Of a DNA stretch of 64,000 nt, positions 16,936-26,575 are shown piece by piece. The notes under the pieces are model-generated. The model saw only the letters and a list, made by a program, of their open reading frames with translations, did not search any database and was not told the DNA's origin. The translations under genes were made by a program, and so were the position numbers. The number at the start of each line of letters is the position of its first letter. The first letter of the stretch is position 1. The stretch comes from Anaerostipes sp. (GTDB lineage Bacteria; Bacillota; Clostridia; Lachnospirales; Lachnospiraceae), in the NCBI GenBank assembly GCA_028704435.1, contig JAQWFL010000008.1, positions 37,631 to 101,630 on the forward strand, read 5' to 3'.

Positions 16936-17922
16936 TTACGTTCTCATTTTTTCATAGTTTAAAATCTCTATGGCACACTCACTGTCAGTTACAAGTACAT
17001 TAATACTTTTTGATGCAATTGCACCAATGACTGCCTTGGCCTTCTTCTTTCCACCACCGATTCCAATCCTTGTTTCCACTTTACAAAGTTGCTCTCTTTG
17101 AATTCCCACCACTCGTTTATTAAATTCATCAAAAGGCTTTGTATCTCCATCAATATTATAAAACTGCAGTGAGGCATCCCCTACTGCACCCTTTTCCACA
17201 AATTCATTTAACTTATCTTCATCTAAATATCCTTCTGTAACCAGTGCTGTTCCACTTATATTTGGAACACCTATCCCCATAATCACAATCTTTAATTTAG
17301 AAAAATAGTCATAAATATACTTCATGGAGTCTTCCTTTAGGAACATTTTTTTAACCTTCTCATCAGAAAAAACTGCTGGTGCTAAAAACTGCACATAATC
17401 GCCTCCAAACTTCTTGGCAAACTCTACTGCAATATGGTTGGATTGTACATCCTCTCTTCCAGTTCTTTTTTGAGACACACCTCCAAACATTGGAACAAAT
17501 AAAAGGTCTCGATTTTCCCTATATTCTTTTTTTGTTTTCGTAATATGAAGCAAGGATCTTCCCATGGTGACTCCAATAAAATCTCCACTTTTCATTCTGC
17601 GGCGCAAGTAATCAAATGCTGTATCACTTAACCTTTCAATCCGATCATAGGTTGTATCAAGAGGCTGTTCTTCCACTATCATAACATCCTTAAGTCCATA
17701 TAATTCCTCTAATTGCTGTTCCATCTCTCCATAGTTAAAATCACTTGGATTGACTACCTGAATCTGTACAATTCCAACTTCTCTTCCTGCCTCTAGTAGC
17801 CTAGATACTGTTGCCCTGGACAATCCAAGCTTTTTACAAATCTTTTCTTGGGTCATCCGTTGATTGTAATAGAGACTGCAGCATTTGTAGATTAATCGTT
17901 TATCATCAATTATCTTCTTCAT
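16936..17922 (-). CDS. SorC/DeoR-family sugar-binding transcriptional regulator
   Basis: 328 aa. The helix-turn-helix lies at about 20-45 (MTQEKICKKLGLSRATVSRLLEAG), followed by the SorC effector domain, which resembles a sugar-phosphate isomerase (VTMGRSLLHI near 135, FVPMFGGVSQK near 158, IMGIGVPN near 220, RIGIGGGKKKAKAV near 290). It senses a phosphorylated sugar or polyol and controls adjacent catabolic genes. Here the next operon encodes the glycerol-1-phosphate dehydrogenase-like protein and phosphatases. A terminator separates it from gatB. Confidence 0.9.
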   Translation of the reverse strand: MKKIIDDKRLIYKCCSLYYNQRMTQEKICKKLGLSRATVSRLLEAGREVGIVQIQVVNPSDFNYGEMEQQLEELYGLKDVMIVEEQPLDTTYDRIERLSDTAFDYLRRRMKSGDFIGVTMGRSLLHITKTKKEYRENRDLLFVPMFGGVSQKRTGREDVQSNHIAVEFAKKFGGDYVQFLAPAVFSDEKVKKMFLKEDSMKYIYDYFSKLKIVIMGIGVPNISGTALVTEGYLDEDKLNEFVEKGAVGDASLQFYNIDGDTKPFDEFNKRVVGIQREQLCKVETRIGIGGGKKKAKAVIGAIASKSINVLVTDSECAIEILNYEKMRT

Positions 17923-17939
17923 ATGTTCTCCTTGTATTC

Positions 17940-17974
17940 AAAAAGCAGAAAATTTCTCCAATCTTCTGCTTTTT
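17940..17974 (-). terminator. terminator of gatCAB
   Basis: An 11-bp stem (AAAAAGCAGAA against TTCTGCTTTTT) with a 13-nt loop, 4 bp after the gatB stop. The terminal U run is part of the stem. Confidence 0.75.
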
Positions 17975-17978
17975 AAAC

Positions 17979-19415
17979 TTATTTACTTAAAATCTCATTT
18001 AAAATCTTATTTACCATTCCAGGATCTGCTTTTCCCTGGGTGGCTTTCATTGTCTGCCCAACTAAGAACCCAATGGCTTTCTTCTTTCCTGCTTTAAAAT
18101 CCTCCACTGATTGGGGATTATTTGCAACAATCTCTTCAATGGTCTTACGAAGTGCCCCTTCATCATTCATAGACTTTAAGCCATTTTCTTCCACATAAAC
18201 TGCTGGATCTACATTTTCCTTAAAAATCTTTTCAAAGACTTCTTTTCCGACTTTACGGTTAATCTCACTTTTTTCAATCATTTGAATTAATGATGCAAGA
18301 TGTTCTGGTGCAAAAAATACATCGTCAATATCCATATCAGAATCATTGACAAGACGCATAGTTTCGCCCATTAACCAATTGGAAACTTCTTTTGGTGAAC
18401 TTCCCAATGCAATAGTTGCCTCAAATAAATCAGCTAAATGTTTGCTTCCTGTAATAATATCAATATCATAGTCTGGCAAATCATATTCTTCTCTATAACG
18501 AACAATTTTCTCATCACGAAGTTCTGGCTGCGCATCTTTTACATCTTGTAACCACTTATCTGAAATTACAATTGGCACTAAATCTGGATCTGGGAAATAG
18601 CGGTAATCCTGTGCATCTTCTTTAGAACGCATAGCATAAGAATATTCTTTGGCATCATCCCATCTTCTTGTCTCTTGGATTACTTTTTCTCCATCTTCAA
18701 TTAAATCAATCTGTCGTTCTGTTTCCCCTTCAATAGCTCTTCTAATTGCCTTAAATGAATTTAAATTCTTCATCTCTGTTCGGGTACCAAATTCCTTTGC
18801 TCCCACTTCACGAATGGAAAGGTTTACATCTGCTCTCATAGAACCTTCTTGTAACTTACAATCAGATGCTCCAAGATACTGAACAATTAAACGAAGCTTT
18901 TCAAGATAAGCAATCACTTCGTCTGCAGAACGCATATCTGGCTCTGATACAATCTCAATCAACGGAACTCCTGAACGATTATAATCTACCAAAGAACAAT
19001 CTTCCCATTCGTCATGAATTAATTTTCCAGCATCCTCTTCCATATGAATCTCATGAATTCCAATATTCTTTTTATTTCCATTTACATTGATTTCAATTTT
19101 ACCATTTCTACAGATTGGCAAGTACAATTGGGAAATCTGATAATTCTGTGGATTATCTGGATAAAAATAATTCTTACGGTCAAATTTACAATTTTGCGTA
19201 ATATCACAATTTGTTGCAAGACCAACTGCCATAGCATATTCTACAACCTGCTTATTTAATACAGGAAGAGAGCCTGGCATACCAGTGCATACAGGACAAG
19301 TATGAGTATTTGGTGCTCCACCAAATTCTGTGCTGCATCCACAGAAAATCTTCGTTTTTGTTGCTAATTCTACATGAACTTCTAGTCCAATAACTGTCTC
19401 GTACTCTCTACTCAT
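17979..19415 (-). CDS. gatB: Asp/Glu-tRNA amidotransferase subunit B
   Basis: 478 aa. It begins EYETVIGLEVHVEL, with the Zn-site cysteines CGCST and CPVC in the first 45 residues and YFYPDNPQNYQ and the GatB cradle after that. The tail/YqeY domain (KKKAIGFLVGQTMKATQGKADP) is at the end. GatB binds the mischarged tRNA and phosphorylates the acyl group. Two ATGs are possible: that at 19421 overlaps the AGGAGGAGA site, so 19415, 8 bp beyond it, is preferred. The gene overlaps the gatA stop codon. Confidence 0.95.
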   Translation of the reverse strand: MSREYETVIGLEVHVELATKTKIFCGCSTEFGGAPNTHTCPVCTGMPGSLPVLNKQVVEYAMAVGLATNCDITQNCKFDRKNYFYPDNPQNYQISQLYLPICRNGKIEINVNGNKKNIGIHEIHMEEDAGKLIHDEWEDCSLVDYNRSGVPLIEIVSEPDMRSADEVIAYLEKLRLIVQYLGASDCKLQEGSMRADVNLSIREVGAKEFGTRTEMKNLNSFKAIRRAIEGETERQIDLIEDGEKVIQETRRWDDAKEYSYAMRSKEDAQDYRYFPDPDLVPIVISDKWLQDVKDAQPELRDEKIVRYREEYDLPDYDIDIITGSKHLADLFEATIALGSSPKEVSNWLMGETMRLVNDSDMDIDDVFFAPEHLASLIQMIEKSEINRKVGKEVFEKIFKENVDPAVYVEENGLKSMNDEGALRKTIEEIVANNPQSVEDFKAGKKKAIGFLVGQTMKATQGKADPGMVNKILNEILSK

Positions 19416-20886
19416 AATCATCTCCTCCTTTCGCTAATTCAGGTGCTTCATAAGTTCTTGTTTGTTCAAATGCATACGCTGCACGAATAATATTTTTTTC
19501 TTTAAAGCAATCTCCGATTAATTGAAGTCCAATTGGAAGTCCCTGTTTGTCCTTTCCGCATGGAACCGAAATTCCTGGAAGTCCTGCAAGGTTTACCGAA
19601 ATTGTATAAATATCTCCTAGATACATCTTAATTGGATCACTTAAACTATCTCCAAGCTTTGGCGCCGTAGTTGGTGCTGCTGGTCCTAAGATAACATCAT
19701 ATTTTGCAAATGCCTTATCAAATTCCTGTTTAATTAATGCCTTTGTTCGAAGTGCTTTTAAGTAGTATGCATCATAATATCCAGAACTCAATACAAAAGA
19801 ACCAAGCATAATTCTACGTTTTACTTCTGGTCCAAACCCTTGAGATCTTGTTTTCTTATACATATCATGAAGTCCATCATACTCTTCACTTCTAAAGCCA
19901 TACTTGACTCCATCAAAACGAGAAAGATTTGAACTTGCTTCTGCAGAAGCAATCACATAATACGCTGGAATTGCATACTCTACTAACCCCAGTTCAAATT
20001 CTTCTATAATTGCACCTTTCTCTTCTAATTTTTTGGCAGCTTCTAAAACAGCTTCTTTGACTTCTAAATCTAGTCCCTCTCCAAAATAATCTGTTGGAAT
20101 TCCAATTTTCATGCCCTTTACATCATCCACTAACGCTGCTGTAAAATCATAATCATCACGATTTACACTGGTGGAATCCTTCTTATCATAAGAGGCGATT
20201 ATTTCTAGTAAAGTTGCACAATCTGTCACATCTTTCCCCAATGGCCCAATCTGATCCAAAGAAGAACCATATGCAATCAATCCATAACGAGAAACCGTTC
20301 CATAGGTTGGCTTCATTCCTGTAACTCCACAAAATGAAGCTGGCTGTCGAATGGAACCACCTGTATCAGATCCAAGAGCCACAAATGCTTCATTTGCAGC
20401 GACTGCTGCTGCAGAACCTCCAGAAGAACCTCCTGGCACATGTTCTAAATTCCATGGATTTCTTGTTTCTCCATAAGCAGAAGTCTCTGTTGTACTTCCC
20501 ATAGCGAATTCATCCATATTTGTCTTCCCAACAAATACAACTCCTTCTTGAATTAGGTTCTCCACCGCCTGTGCAGAAAATGTAGGAACAAAGTTCTCTA
20601 AAATCTTTGAACTACATGTTGTCGTGTAACCTTTGGTACAAATATTATCCTTTACTGCCATTGGTACTCCGGCAAATGGCCCAGTGAGAGTTCCATTGTC
20701 AATGAAACCTTGTACTTCTCTGGCACGTTTCATCGCACTTTCTTCATCGTAGGAAACGTATCCGTGAACATCTCCTTCAACTTTCTTCATTTGATCTAAT
20801 ACTGCGGTTACCGCATCTACAACTTTTACTTCTCCAGCCTTAATCTTCTTTCCAAGTTCTACTGCTGTCATATCTAATATACTCAT
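19408..20886 (-). CDS. gatA: Asp/Glu-tRNA amidotransferase subunit A
   Basis: 492 aa amidase-signature protein. The Ser-cisSer-Lys triad is visible: Lys in MAVKDNICTKG (near 78), then HVPGGSSGGSAAAVAA (near 150) and SDTGGSIRQPASFCG (near 175). It hydrolyses glutamine and delivers ammonia through the GatB tunnel. A perfect AGGAGG precedes ATG 20886. It sits 11 bp after gatC and overlaps gatB, so the three are one translationally tight unit. Confidence 0.97.
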   Translation of the reverse strand: MSILDMTAVELGKKIKAGEVKVVDAVTAVLDQMKKVEGDVHGYVSYDEESAMKRAREVQGFIDNGTLTGPFAGVPMAVKDNICTKGYTTTCSSKILENFVPTFSAQAVENLIQEGVVFVGKTNMDEFAMGSTTETSAYGETRNPWNLEHVPGGSSGGSAAAVAANEAFVALGSDTGGSIRQPASFCGVTGMKPTYGTVSRYGLIAYGSSLDQIGPLGKDVTDCATLLEIIASYDKKDSTSVNRDDYDFTAALVDDVKGMKIGIPTDYFGEGLDLEVKEAVLEAAKKLEEKGAIIEEFELGLVEYAIPAYYVIASAEASSNLSRFDGVKYGFRSEEYDGLHDMYKKTRSQGFGPEVKRRIMLGSFVLSSGYYDAYYLKALRTKALIKQEFDKAFAKYDVILGPAAPTTAPKLGDSLSDPIKMYLGDIYTISVNLAGLPGISVPCGKDKQGLPIGLQLIGDCFKEKNIIRAAYAFEQTRTYEAPELAKGGDDYE

Positions 20887-20897
20887 GAATTCACCTC

Positions 20898-21191
20898 CTA
20901 ATCTACTGTTTTCGGTACAATAAATGCACTGTCTTTTTGCTCTGGTGCATTGGCAAGAGTTTTCTCACTCTCGTTCTTGTTAGTCACTATATCTTCACGA
21001 AATACATTGTGTACTGGAAACACGTGAGACATTGGCTCCACCCCAGAAGTATCCAATTCATTTAACTTGTCTACATAATCCAGCATACTTTCCATATCCT
21101 TCTTTGCCTGTTCTTTCTCTTCTCCAGATAAATCAAGCTTTGCTAAAATTCCTACATATTCTATTGTTGCATCATCAATATGATTCGCCAT
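20898..21191 (-). CDS. gatC: Asp/Glu-tRNA amidotransferase subunit C
   Basis: 97 aa, family length. The N-terminal helix [18 protein letters not shown] and the [10 protein letters not shown] motif are diagnostic of GatC, which wraps GatA and GatB. It is the first gene of the operon. AAAGGAGATTTCG gives the ribosome site for ATG 21191. Its expression depends on the T-box leader upstream. Confidence 0.94.
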   Translation of the reverse strand: MANHIDDATIEYVGILAKLDLSGEEKEQAKKDMESMLDYVDKLNELDTSGVEPMSHVFPVHNVFREDIVTNKNESEKTLANAPEQKDSAFIVPKTVD

Positions 21192-21223
21192 CGAAATCTC
21201 CTTTCAATTTATGTTTAAAAAAA

Positions 21224-21475
21224 CCCCGAAGCTAAAAGCTTCGGGGCAAGAGTCATCAATCTCCTACGGTACCACCCGTATGAACAGTTAGATACTGTTC
21301 TCTCAAAGTATGTAACGTATACTTACGGGACAGCCTACTGCTTCAAGTTCAACTATCCAACTCAGAAGTGTTCTTCCTATAAAGTGTCAATGAGAGGCTC
21401 TCAGTCTATGGCACTCCTTCCCTGTTCATTGTCTTTTTATATTCCGTCTTCGTCATCGTCTTTATTATATAATAT
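21224..21475 (-). promoter_or_regulatory. T-box leader of gatCAB (Asn, AAC specifier)
   Basis: The T-box sequence GGGTGGTACCGTA lies at 21277-21265 and precedes a 10-bp terminator stem (21246-21237 with 21233-21224) plus a U7 run. Aligning GAAG-AAC-AC-TTCTGAG with GAAG-ACC-AC-CTCTGAG of the thrS leader puts AAC at 21372-21370 in the specifier position, i.e. tRNA-Asn. A -10 TATAAT is at 21469-21464; no convincing -35 was found. With the leader, the 326 bases between gatC and thiN hold no gene. Confidence 0.9.
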
Positions 21476-21517
21476 AGACAATAGTAACATAGATATTTCT
21501 CCAATTCAAGATGAAAC

Positions 21518-22153
21518 TTAATCTCTTGTTTCCATTATAAAAAGGATTCCATCTTTGTATGAAATAACGCCTTCATCTTCTATTAATTCATTACTGATTC
21601 CCCATGTTATTTGAAACTTTAGAATATCATCATTGAGTGGATACTTAAATCCACTTAGAGTCACTCCTGTCACATCCCCAATTGGCAGCAGAGAAATATA
21701 AGTTCCAAACTGCTCTTGCTTCCTTATCTTCGTTGGATTTTGTGCCAGCTGAATTCGATTATGGTCATCCACAATCAGTGCTTTGACTCCATGTTCTCTT
21801 GCATATAGCAACTGTCCAAGATTCCCTAATACATGATCCATCCTTGTTCCTATCGCTCCTAGTATGGTCACATGATTCAGCTTCATATCACACGCTTTTT
21901 TTAAAGCAAGCCCTGTATCTGTATCATCCTTCTCACACGGAAACAAAAGCTTATCCTTTGTACTATAGTTATCCAAATAGGATTTATCACAGCTGTCAAA
22001 ATCACCTAAGATTACATCTGGTATTATCCCCAGTTCCTTTGCATAACAAAGTCCTTTATCCGCAGCTATCACTGTATCAAAAGCATGAGTGTGGATATAT
22101 TCTTTTGCAAATTTAATATCCAGACTTCCTCCAGTTAAAATCAATCCTCTCAT
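21518..22153 (-). CDS. thiN: thiamine pyrophosphokinase
   Basis: 211 aa. It begins MRGLILTGGSLD, with VIAADKGLCYAKELGIIPDVILGDFDS (substrate/Mg site) and EKDDTDTGLALKKA followed by GAIGTRMDHVLGNL, all hallmarks of ThiN. It transfers pyrophosphate from ATP to thiamine, giving TPP. An alternative ATG lies 6 bp upstream (22159). The 22153 start is preferred because it is 8 bp from a purine-rich site and forms TAATG with the rsgA stop. Last gene of the large housekeeping run. Confidence 0.92.
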   Translation of the reverse strand: MRGLILTGGSLDIKFAKEYIHTHAFDTVIAADKGLCYAKELGIIPDVILGDFDSCDKSYLDNYSTKDKLLFPCEKDDTDTGLALKKACDMKLNHVTILGAIGTRMDHVLGNLGQLLYAREHGVKALIVDDHNRIQLAQNPTKIRKQEQFGTYISLLPIGDVTGVTLSGFKYPLNDDILKFQITWGISNELIEDEGVISYKDGILFIMETRD

Positions 22154-23031
22154 TACCATTTTCTCTTTTCTTTAATTTCCTTATATATCTCTACATAATT
22201 TTCATAACGAATTTTACTGATTTTCCCGTCTTCAACAGCTTTTTTTACGCCACAGTCTGGTTCATGGGTATGACTGCATCCCTGAAATCTACAAGACTCC
22301 TCATATAGAGCAAATTCATTAAAATATCCTCTAATTTCATCTTCTTCAAACATATCTACAAACAAGGAACTGAATCCAGGGGTATCAAGAACAAAGGTAT
22401 CTCCATGTAGATGAATCAACTGAGAATGTCTTGTGGTATGTTTTCCACGTTGAATCTTCTCACTAACTTCTCCTGTTTCCATCTGAATATCCGAATCCAA
22501 CTGATTCATAATTGTGGACTTCCCAACACCAGAAGGTCCGGCAAACACTGTTGTCTTTCCCTCTAACAAAGTTTTGATATTATCAATTCCAATTCCCTTT
22601 TCTGCACTAGAAAATATAATTTTATGCCCTGAATTTGAATAAGTGTCCTTTAAAATCTCTAAATCTTTTTCCCTAACCAAGTCTTTTTTGTTAAAGCATA
22701 CAACCGTAGGTATCCCATACTTTTCCATCATCATTAAAAAACGATCTAATAGATTATAATTTGGTTTTGGTTTTTTGATTGCAAATACAATAAATGCCTG
22801 ATCGATATTTGAGACCGCTGGACGAATCAGTTCATTATTTCTAGGCAGTATGTCAATAATATTGCCCAGTTTCTCATCTTCATCCAAAAGATCTATTTTT
22901 ACCCTGTCACCAACTAAAGGTTTAATCTTCTTATTTCGAAAAACCCCTTTTGCCTTGCACTCAACTAATCCAAGGTCTTGCACATATACATAATAAAATC
23001 CCGCAATTCCTTTGGTAATCTTTCCTTGCAT
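22153..23031 (-). CDS. rsgA: ribosome small-subunit-dependent GTPase A
   Basis: 292 aa. An OB-fold N-terminus (residues 1-70) precedes the circularly permuted GTPase with G4 NKKD, G1 GPSGVGKST and G3 DTPGFS in that order. The C-terminal zinc-binding part is CRFQGCSHTHEPDC. It matures 30S subunits. Located 8 bp after the PASTA kinase gene, the conserved Firmicutes order. Confidence 0.96.
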   Translation of the reverse strand: MQGKITKGIAGFYYVYVQDLGLVECKAKGVFRNKKIKPLVGDRVKIDLLDEDEKLGNIIDILPRNNELIRPAVSNIDQAFIVFAIKKPKPNYNLLDRFLMMMEKYGIPTVVCFNKKDLVREKDLEILKDTYSNSGHKIIFSSAEKGIGIDNIKTLLEGKTTVFAGPSGVGKSTIMNQLDSDIQMETGEVSEKIQRGKHTTRHSQLIHLHGDTFVLDTPGFSSLFVDMFEEDEIRGYFNEFALYEESCRFQGCSHTHEPDCGVKKAVEDGKISKIRYENYVEIYKEIKEKRKW

Positions 23032-23038
23032 AAATCTC

Positions 23039-24799
23039 CTACTCTTCTGTGGTACTTACTGTGTCAGTGGACTGTGGTCCAAGACTAACTACAATTCCTA
23101 CTGCAGTTCCTGAACTAACCTTTTTTCCAGACGAAATGCTCTGCCTAATAACACAATTTTGATCAACCACGTCATTATATTCTTTTGATATACTTCCTAC
23201 CTTTAATCCTGCAGCTTTTAATTCAGCTTTTGCAGAAGAAAGACTTTCATAGCTTAAATCTGGAACACTTACTAAAGAGGCACCTTTACTAACTGTAATT
23301 GTAATAGTGGATCCTGATTCCCGGCGTATTCCACCCTTTGGTGACTGTGAAATAACCTTTCCAGATCTAACAGTGGAACTATTCTCTGTTGTAACAGATA
23401 CTTTAAATCCTTTATTGCTTAACATCTTGGTTGCTGATGTCTGGCTGTAACCTACAACATTTGGAATCTCAATGGTAGATTGTCCTGAACTTACAGTTAA
23501 AACAATTGTCGTCCCTTTATCAACTTCTGTATTAGATTCAATACTCTGACGAATGACAACGCCTTCATCATAATCATCTGATGTTTCTGATTTTTTTTCA
23601 ATTTTTAAATCAGAACCAATCATACTCTTTGCTTTATAATAAGTAATTCCCACATAATTCTCAACTGCGATTTGTTTTGGTTTTTCTGTTGTTTTTTCTG
23701 TTTCCGTTGTGGCACTTGCTGTGGTTGATGTTCCAGATTTAAAGAGTCCAGACCCATTAATTACAAAGACAACAATGGCAATAATAATAATGGCTCCTAC
23801 AACAGCCGCTAAAATCACAACAAGACGTTCCATCTTAGCACTCATTCCATTTCCTTGATCATCATCGCTGGAATCATCTACATATCCAGAATGCTCCTGT
23901 GCCTCATCTAATTCTTTTCCACTCAATACTACAGTTGGAGAGTCGTCAACAATTGGGGCAACTCCAATATATTCACCACTAATATCATCAAATACCAACT
24001 GTAAATCCGCAATCAATTCTTGTGCACTTTGATATCTTTCCTCTGGCTTTTTCATAGTACATTTTAAGATAATCTTCTCTAAACTTTCGGGAATATCTTC
24101 CACTAATGCCCTTGGAGGAGTAATCTCATTTTGTAAATGCATCAAAGCAACTGTAATTCCATTTTCATGGTCAAAAGGCAACTGCCCTGTTACCATCTCA
24201 TACATAGTAATTCCAAGAGAATATATATCACTCTTTTCATCACAAAACTTTCCTTTTGCCTGTTCAGGTGAAATATAATGGGCGGATCCAATGGCTGTTG
24301 ATGTAACTGTATTAGAAGATGCAACTTTGGCAATTCCAAAATCTGTTACCTTTACTCCACCAGTCTCAGAAATAATAATATTCTGAGGCTTAATATCTCT
24401 ATGAATTGTATGATTGGCATGAGCACACTGAAGTGCCTTGGCAATCTGAATCGTCACATCTACCGTTTCTTTCGAAGAAAGCTTCCCTACTCTTCGGATA
24501 TATTCCTTAAGGGTAAGACCATCTACCAGCTCCATAATAATATAATTAACGTCGCCCTCAACACCAACATCGTAGACATTGACAATATTGGAACAATTCA
24601 GACCCGCTACTGCCTGTGCTTCTACTTTAAACTTGCTTAGGATTTTCTCATCTTCCAAGAAAACTTTTTTTAACACTTTGACAGCTACGTATCGATTTAA
24701 TTTACGATCCTTTGCCATAAATACTTCGGCCATTCCTCCAACTCCAATATGCTTCAGAATTTCATATCGGCCGCTTAATAAACTTCCTGTCTCTAACAT
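23039..24799 (-). CDS. prkC: PASTA-domain Ser/Thr protein kinase
   Basis: 586 aa. The kinase domain (about 11-272) has GVGGMAEVF, catalytic Lys in VAVKVL, HRDIKPQN, DFGIAK and SAHYISPEQAKG. A Thr/Glu-rich juxtamembrane part, one transmembrane helix (about 331-353) and three PASTA repeats (about 373-440, 441-507, 508-575) follow. The extracellular repeats bind muropeptides or lipid II in known members, linking wall state to growth. The gene overlaps the phosphatase gene by 7 bp. It lacks the long Gly/Ser tail of some homologues and ends in a short acidic/Thr stretch. Confidence 0.96.
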   Translation of the reverse strand: MLETGSLLSGRYEILKHIGVGGMAEVFMAKDRKLNRYVAVKVLKKVFLEDEKILSKFKVEAQAVAGLNCSNIVNVYDVGVEGDVNYIIMELVDGLTLKEYIRRVGKLSSKETVDVTIQIAKALQCAHANHTIHRDIKPQNIIISETGGVKVTDFGIAKVASSNTVTSTAIGSAHYISPEQAKGKFCDEKSDIYSLGITMYEMVTGQLPFDHENGITVALMHLQNEITPPRALVEDIPESLEKIILKCTMKKPEERYQSAQELIADLQLVFDDISGEYIGVAPIVDDSPTVVLSGKELDEAQEHSGYVDDSSDDDQGNGMSAKMERLVVILAAVVGAIIIIAIVVFVINGSGLFKSGTSTTASATTETEKTTEKPKQIAVENYVGITYYKAKSMIGSDLKIEKKSETSDDYDEGVVIRQSIESNTEVDKGTTIVLTVSSGQSTIEIPNVVGYSQTSATKMLSNKGFKVSVTTENSSTVRSGKVISQSPKGGIRRESGSTITITVSKGASLVSVPDLSYESLSSAKAELKAAGLKVGSISKEYNDVVDQNCVIRQSISSGKKVSSGTAVGIVVSLGPQSTDTVSTTEE

Positions 24800-25536
24800 A
24801 GGTTTTCACCTCGTTCCTCTATCTTAACAAGAATCACTGTAATATTATCTTTTCCACCATATTCATTGGCTCGATTTACTAAAAGTGATGCTTTATTTTC
24901 TAATTGGCTGTGATCTTCTATAATTTTCTCAATCTCATCATCATCTACCATATTGGTTAATCCATCGGTACATAAAAGAAGATACCCCTCTTCCTTTTTA
25001 AGTTCAAAGAAATCTGGTTCTACGTCCTTGATTCCTGCTCCTACAGCTCTTGTTATCAAATTCTTCTTTGGATGATGTTTCATTTGTACAGAATCAATCT
25101 CTCCTGCCTGGACTAATTCCTGGACATAAGAATGATCTACTGTAATCTGCTTCATAATTCCATCATGGAAATAATATAAACGGCTGTCTCCAATATTCAT
25201 AATATAAAGATTATCATCAAATATGGTAGCTGCAACCAACGTTGTCCCCATATTCTCAAAGGTGGTTTCTTTACACTTCTCCGTGATTTCTGCTTCTACC
25301 TGTCTCAAAGCTCTTATAAATATGTCAATTGGATCCAAACTTTGATCTTCACGTATCAACGAAACAAATCGATCAACTGTGTAAGAAGATGCATATCCTC
25401 CTGCTTTATGACCGCCCATACCATCAGCGATAATATATAAATTCTCTAATCTGCCCACCGGCTCATCAGAAAAGAACATCGCATCTTGATTCTCAGTTCG
25501 GACTTTCCCAATATGTGTATTCCCTACGGATTGCAT
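24793..25536 (-). CDS. PP2C-family protein phosphatase (Stp1/PrpC)
   Basis: 247 aa. Metal-binding motifs are all present: RTENQDAMF, IADGMGGHKAGG, NIGDSRLYYF, LLCTDGLTNMV and GGKDNITVILV. It reverses phosphorylation by the adjacent PASTA kinase. The start codon is at 25536, 1 bp after the rlmN stop; its end overlaps the kinase start. Confidence 0.95.
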   Translation of the reverse strand: MQSVGNTHIGKVRTENQDAMFFSDEPVGRLENLYIIADGMGGHKAGGYASSYTVDRFVSLIREDQSLDPIDIFIRALRQVEAEITEKCKETTFENMGTTLVAATIFDDNLYIMNIGDSRLYYFHDGIMKQITVDHSYVQELVQAGEIDSVQMKHHPKKNLITRAVGAGIKDVEPDFFELKKEEGYLLLCTDGLTNMVDDDEIEKIIEDHSQLENKASLLVNRANEYGGKDNITVILVKIEERGENLC

Positions 25537-25537
25537 A

Positions 25538-26575
25538 CTAGTTCTCCTTTTCTTGTAATTTTTGACGTCTCAATTGACCACATGCGGCATTAATATCTCT
25601 TCCCATTTCTCTTCTAATGGTAACATTTACACGATTTTTTTCAAGTATGTTTTTAAAATCCCTGATAGATTCTGGAACTGACTGCTTAAAATTCCTCTCT
25701 TTAATAGGGTTTACTGGAATTAAATTTACATGACATGGGAATCCTTTTAATCTTTTGCAAAGCTCCTTTGCATTTGATGAAGTATCATTTACTCCTGCAA
25801 CAAGGCTGTATTCAAACGTCATACGGCGTTTGGTTTGCTCAAAATAATACTTACAGGCATCTAATAATTCATCCATAGAATACTGATATGCAATTGGCAT
25901 TAATTCTTTTCTCATAGCATCATTTGGTGCATGAAGAGAGATTGCCAAAGTAATTTGTAATTTTTCATCTGCAAGACTTCGAATCTTTGGAACAATCCCG
26001 CAAGTTGAAATGGTCAGATTTCTCTGGCTGATATTTAATCCATTTTCATCACTTAATATTGTTATAAATCGAAGAAGATTCTCATAATTATCCAGTGGCT
26101 CTCCTGTTCCCATTACAACTACATTGGAAACTCGTTCCCCAGTATCTTTTTGTATCGCATAAATCTGTCCCACCATCTCAGCTGGTGTAAGACTTCTATC
26201 AAGACCTCCTAATGTAGAGGCACAAAATTTGCATCCCATACGACATCCTGCCTGAGACGAAATGCACACAGAATTTCCATGTTTGTACTTCATTAAAACA
26301 CTCTCTATAACGTTACCATCTTCTAGTTCAAACAAATACTTTCTTGTGCCATCAATTTTGGATACAAAATGTTCGATTTCCTTTAATTCCATCATAGTAC
26401 ACTGTTCTTTTAATTTTTCCTTTAACGCCTTTGGAATATTATTCATGTCATCAAAAGACAATGCTAGTCTTTTATGAAACCATTCATATACCTGTTTTGC
26501 CCGAAATTTCTTCTCTCCTATAGATTCCATATATTGTTCTAATTCTTTTAGAGTCATTGACCTAATATCTATCAT
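25538..26575 (-). CDS. rlmN: 23S rRNA A2503 / tRNA A37 methyltransferase
   Basis: 345 aa. The radical-SAM motif CRMGCKFCAS lies near residues 111-120, and the C-terminal catalytic Cys in AACGQLR gives the two-cysteine ping-pong mechanism of RlmN. GTGEPLDNYENL and SLHAPNDAMRKELMP are family signatures. It overlaps rsmB by 4 bp, so translation is coupled. Confidence 0.97.
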   Translation of the reverse strand: MIDIRSMTLKELEQYMESIGEKKFRAKQVYEWFHKRLALSFDDMNNIPKALKEKLKEQCTMMELKEIEHFVSKIDGTRKYLFELEDGNVIESVLMKYKHGNSVCISSQAGCRMGCKFCASTLGGLDRSLTPAEMVGQIYAIQKDTGERVSNVVVMGTGEPLDNYENLLRFITILSDENGLNISQRNLTISTCGIVPKIRSLADEKLQITLAISLHAPNDAMRKELMPIAYQYSMDELLDACKYYFEQTKRRMTFEYSLVAGVNDTSSNAKELCKRLKGFPCHVNLIPVNPIKERNFKQSVPESIRDFKNILEKNRVNVTIRREMGRDINAACGQLRRQKLQEKEN

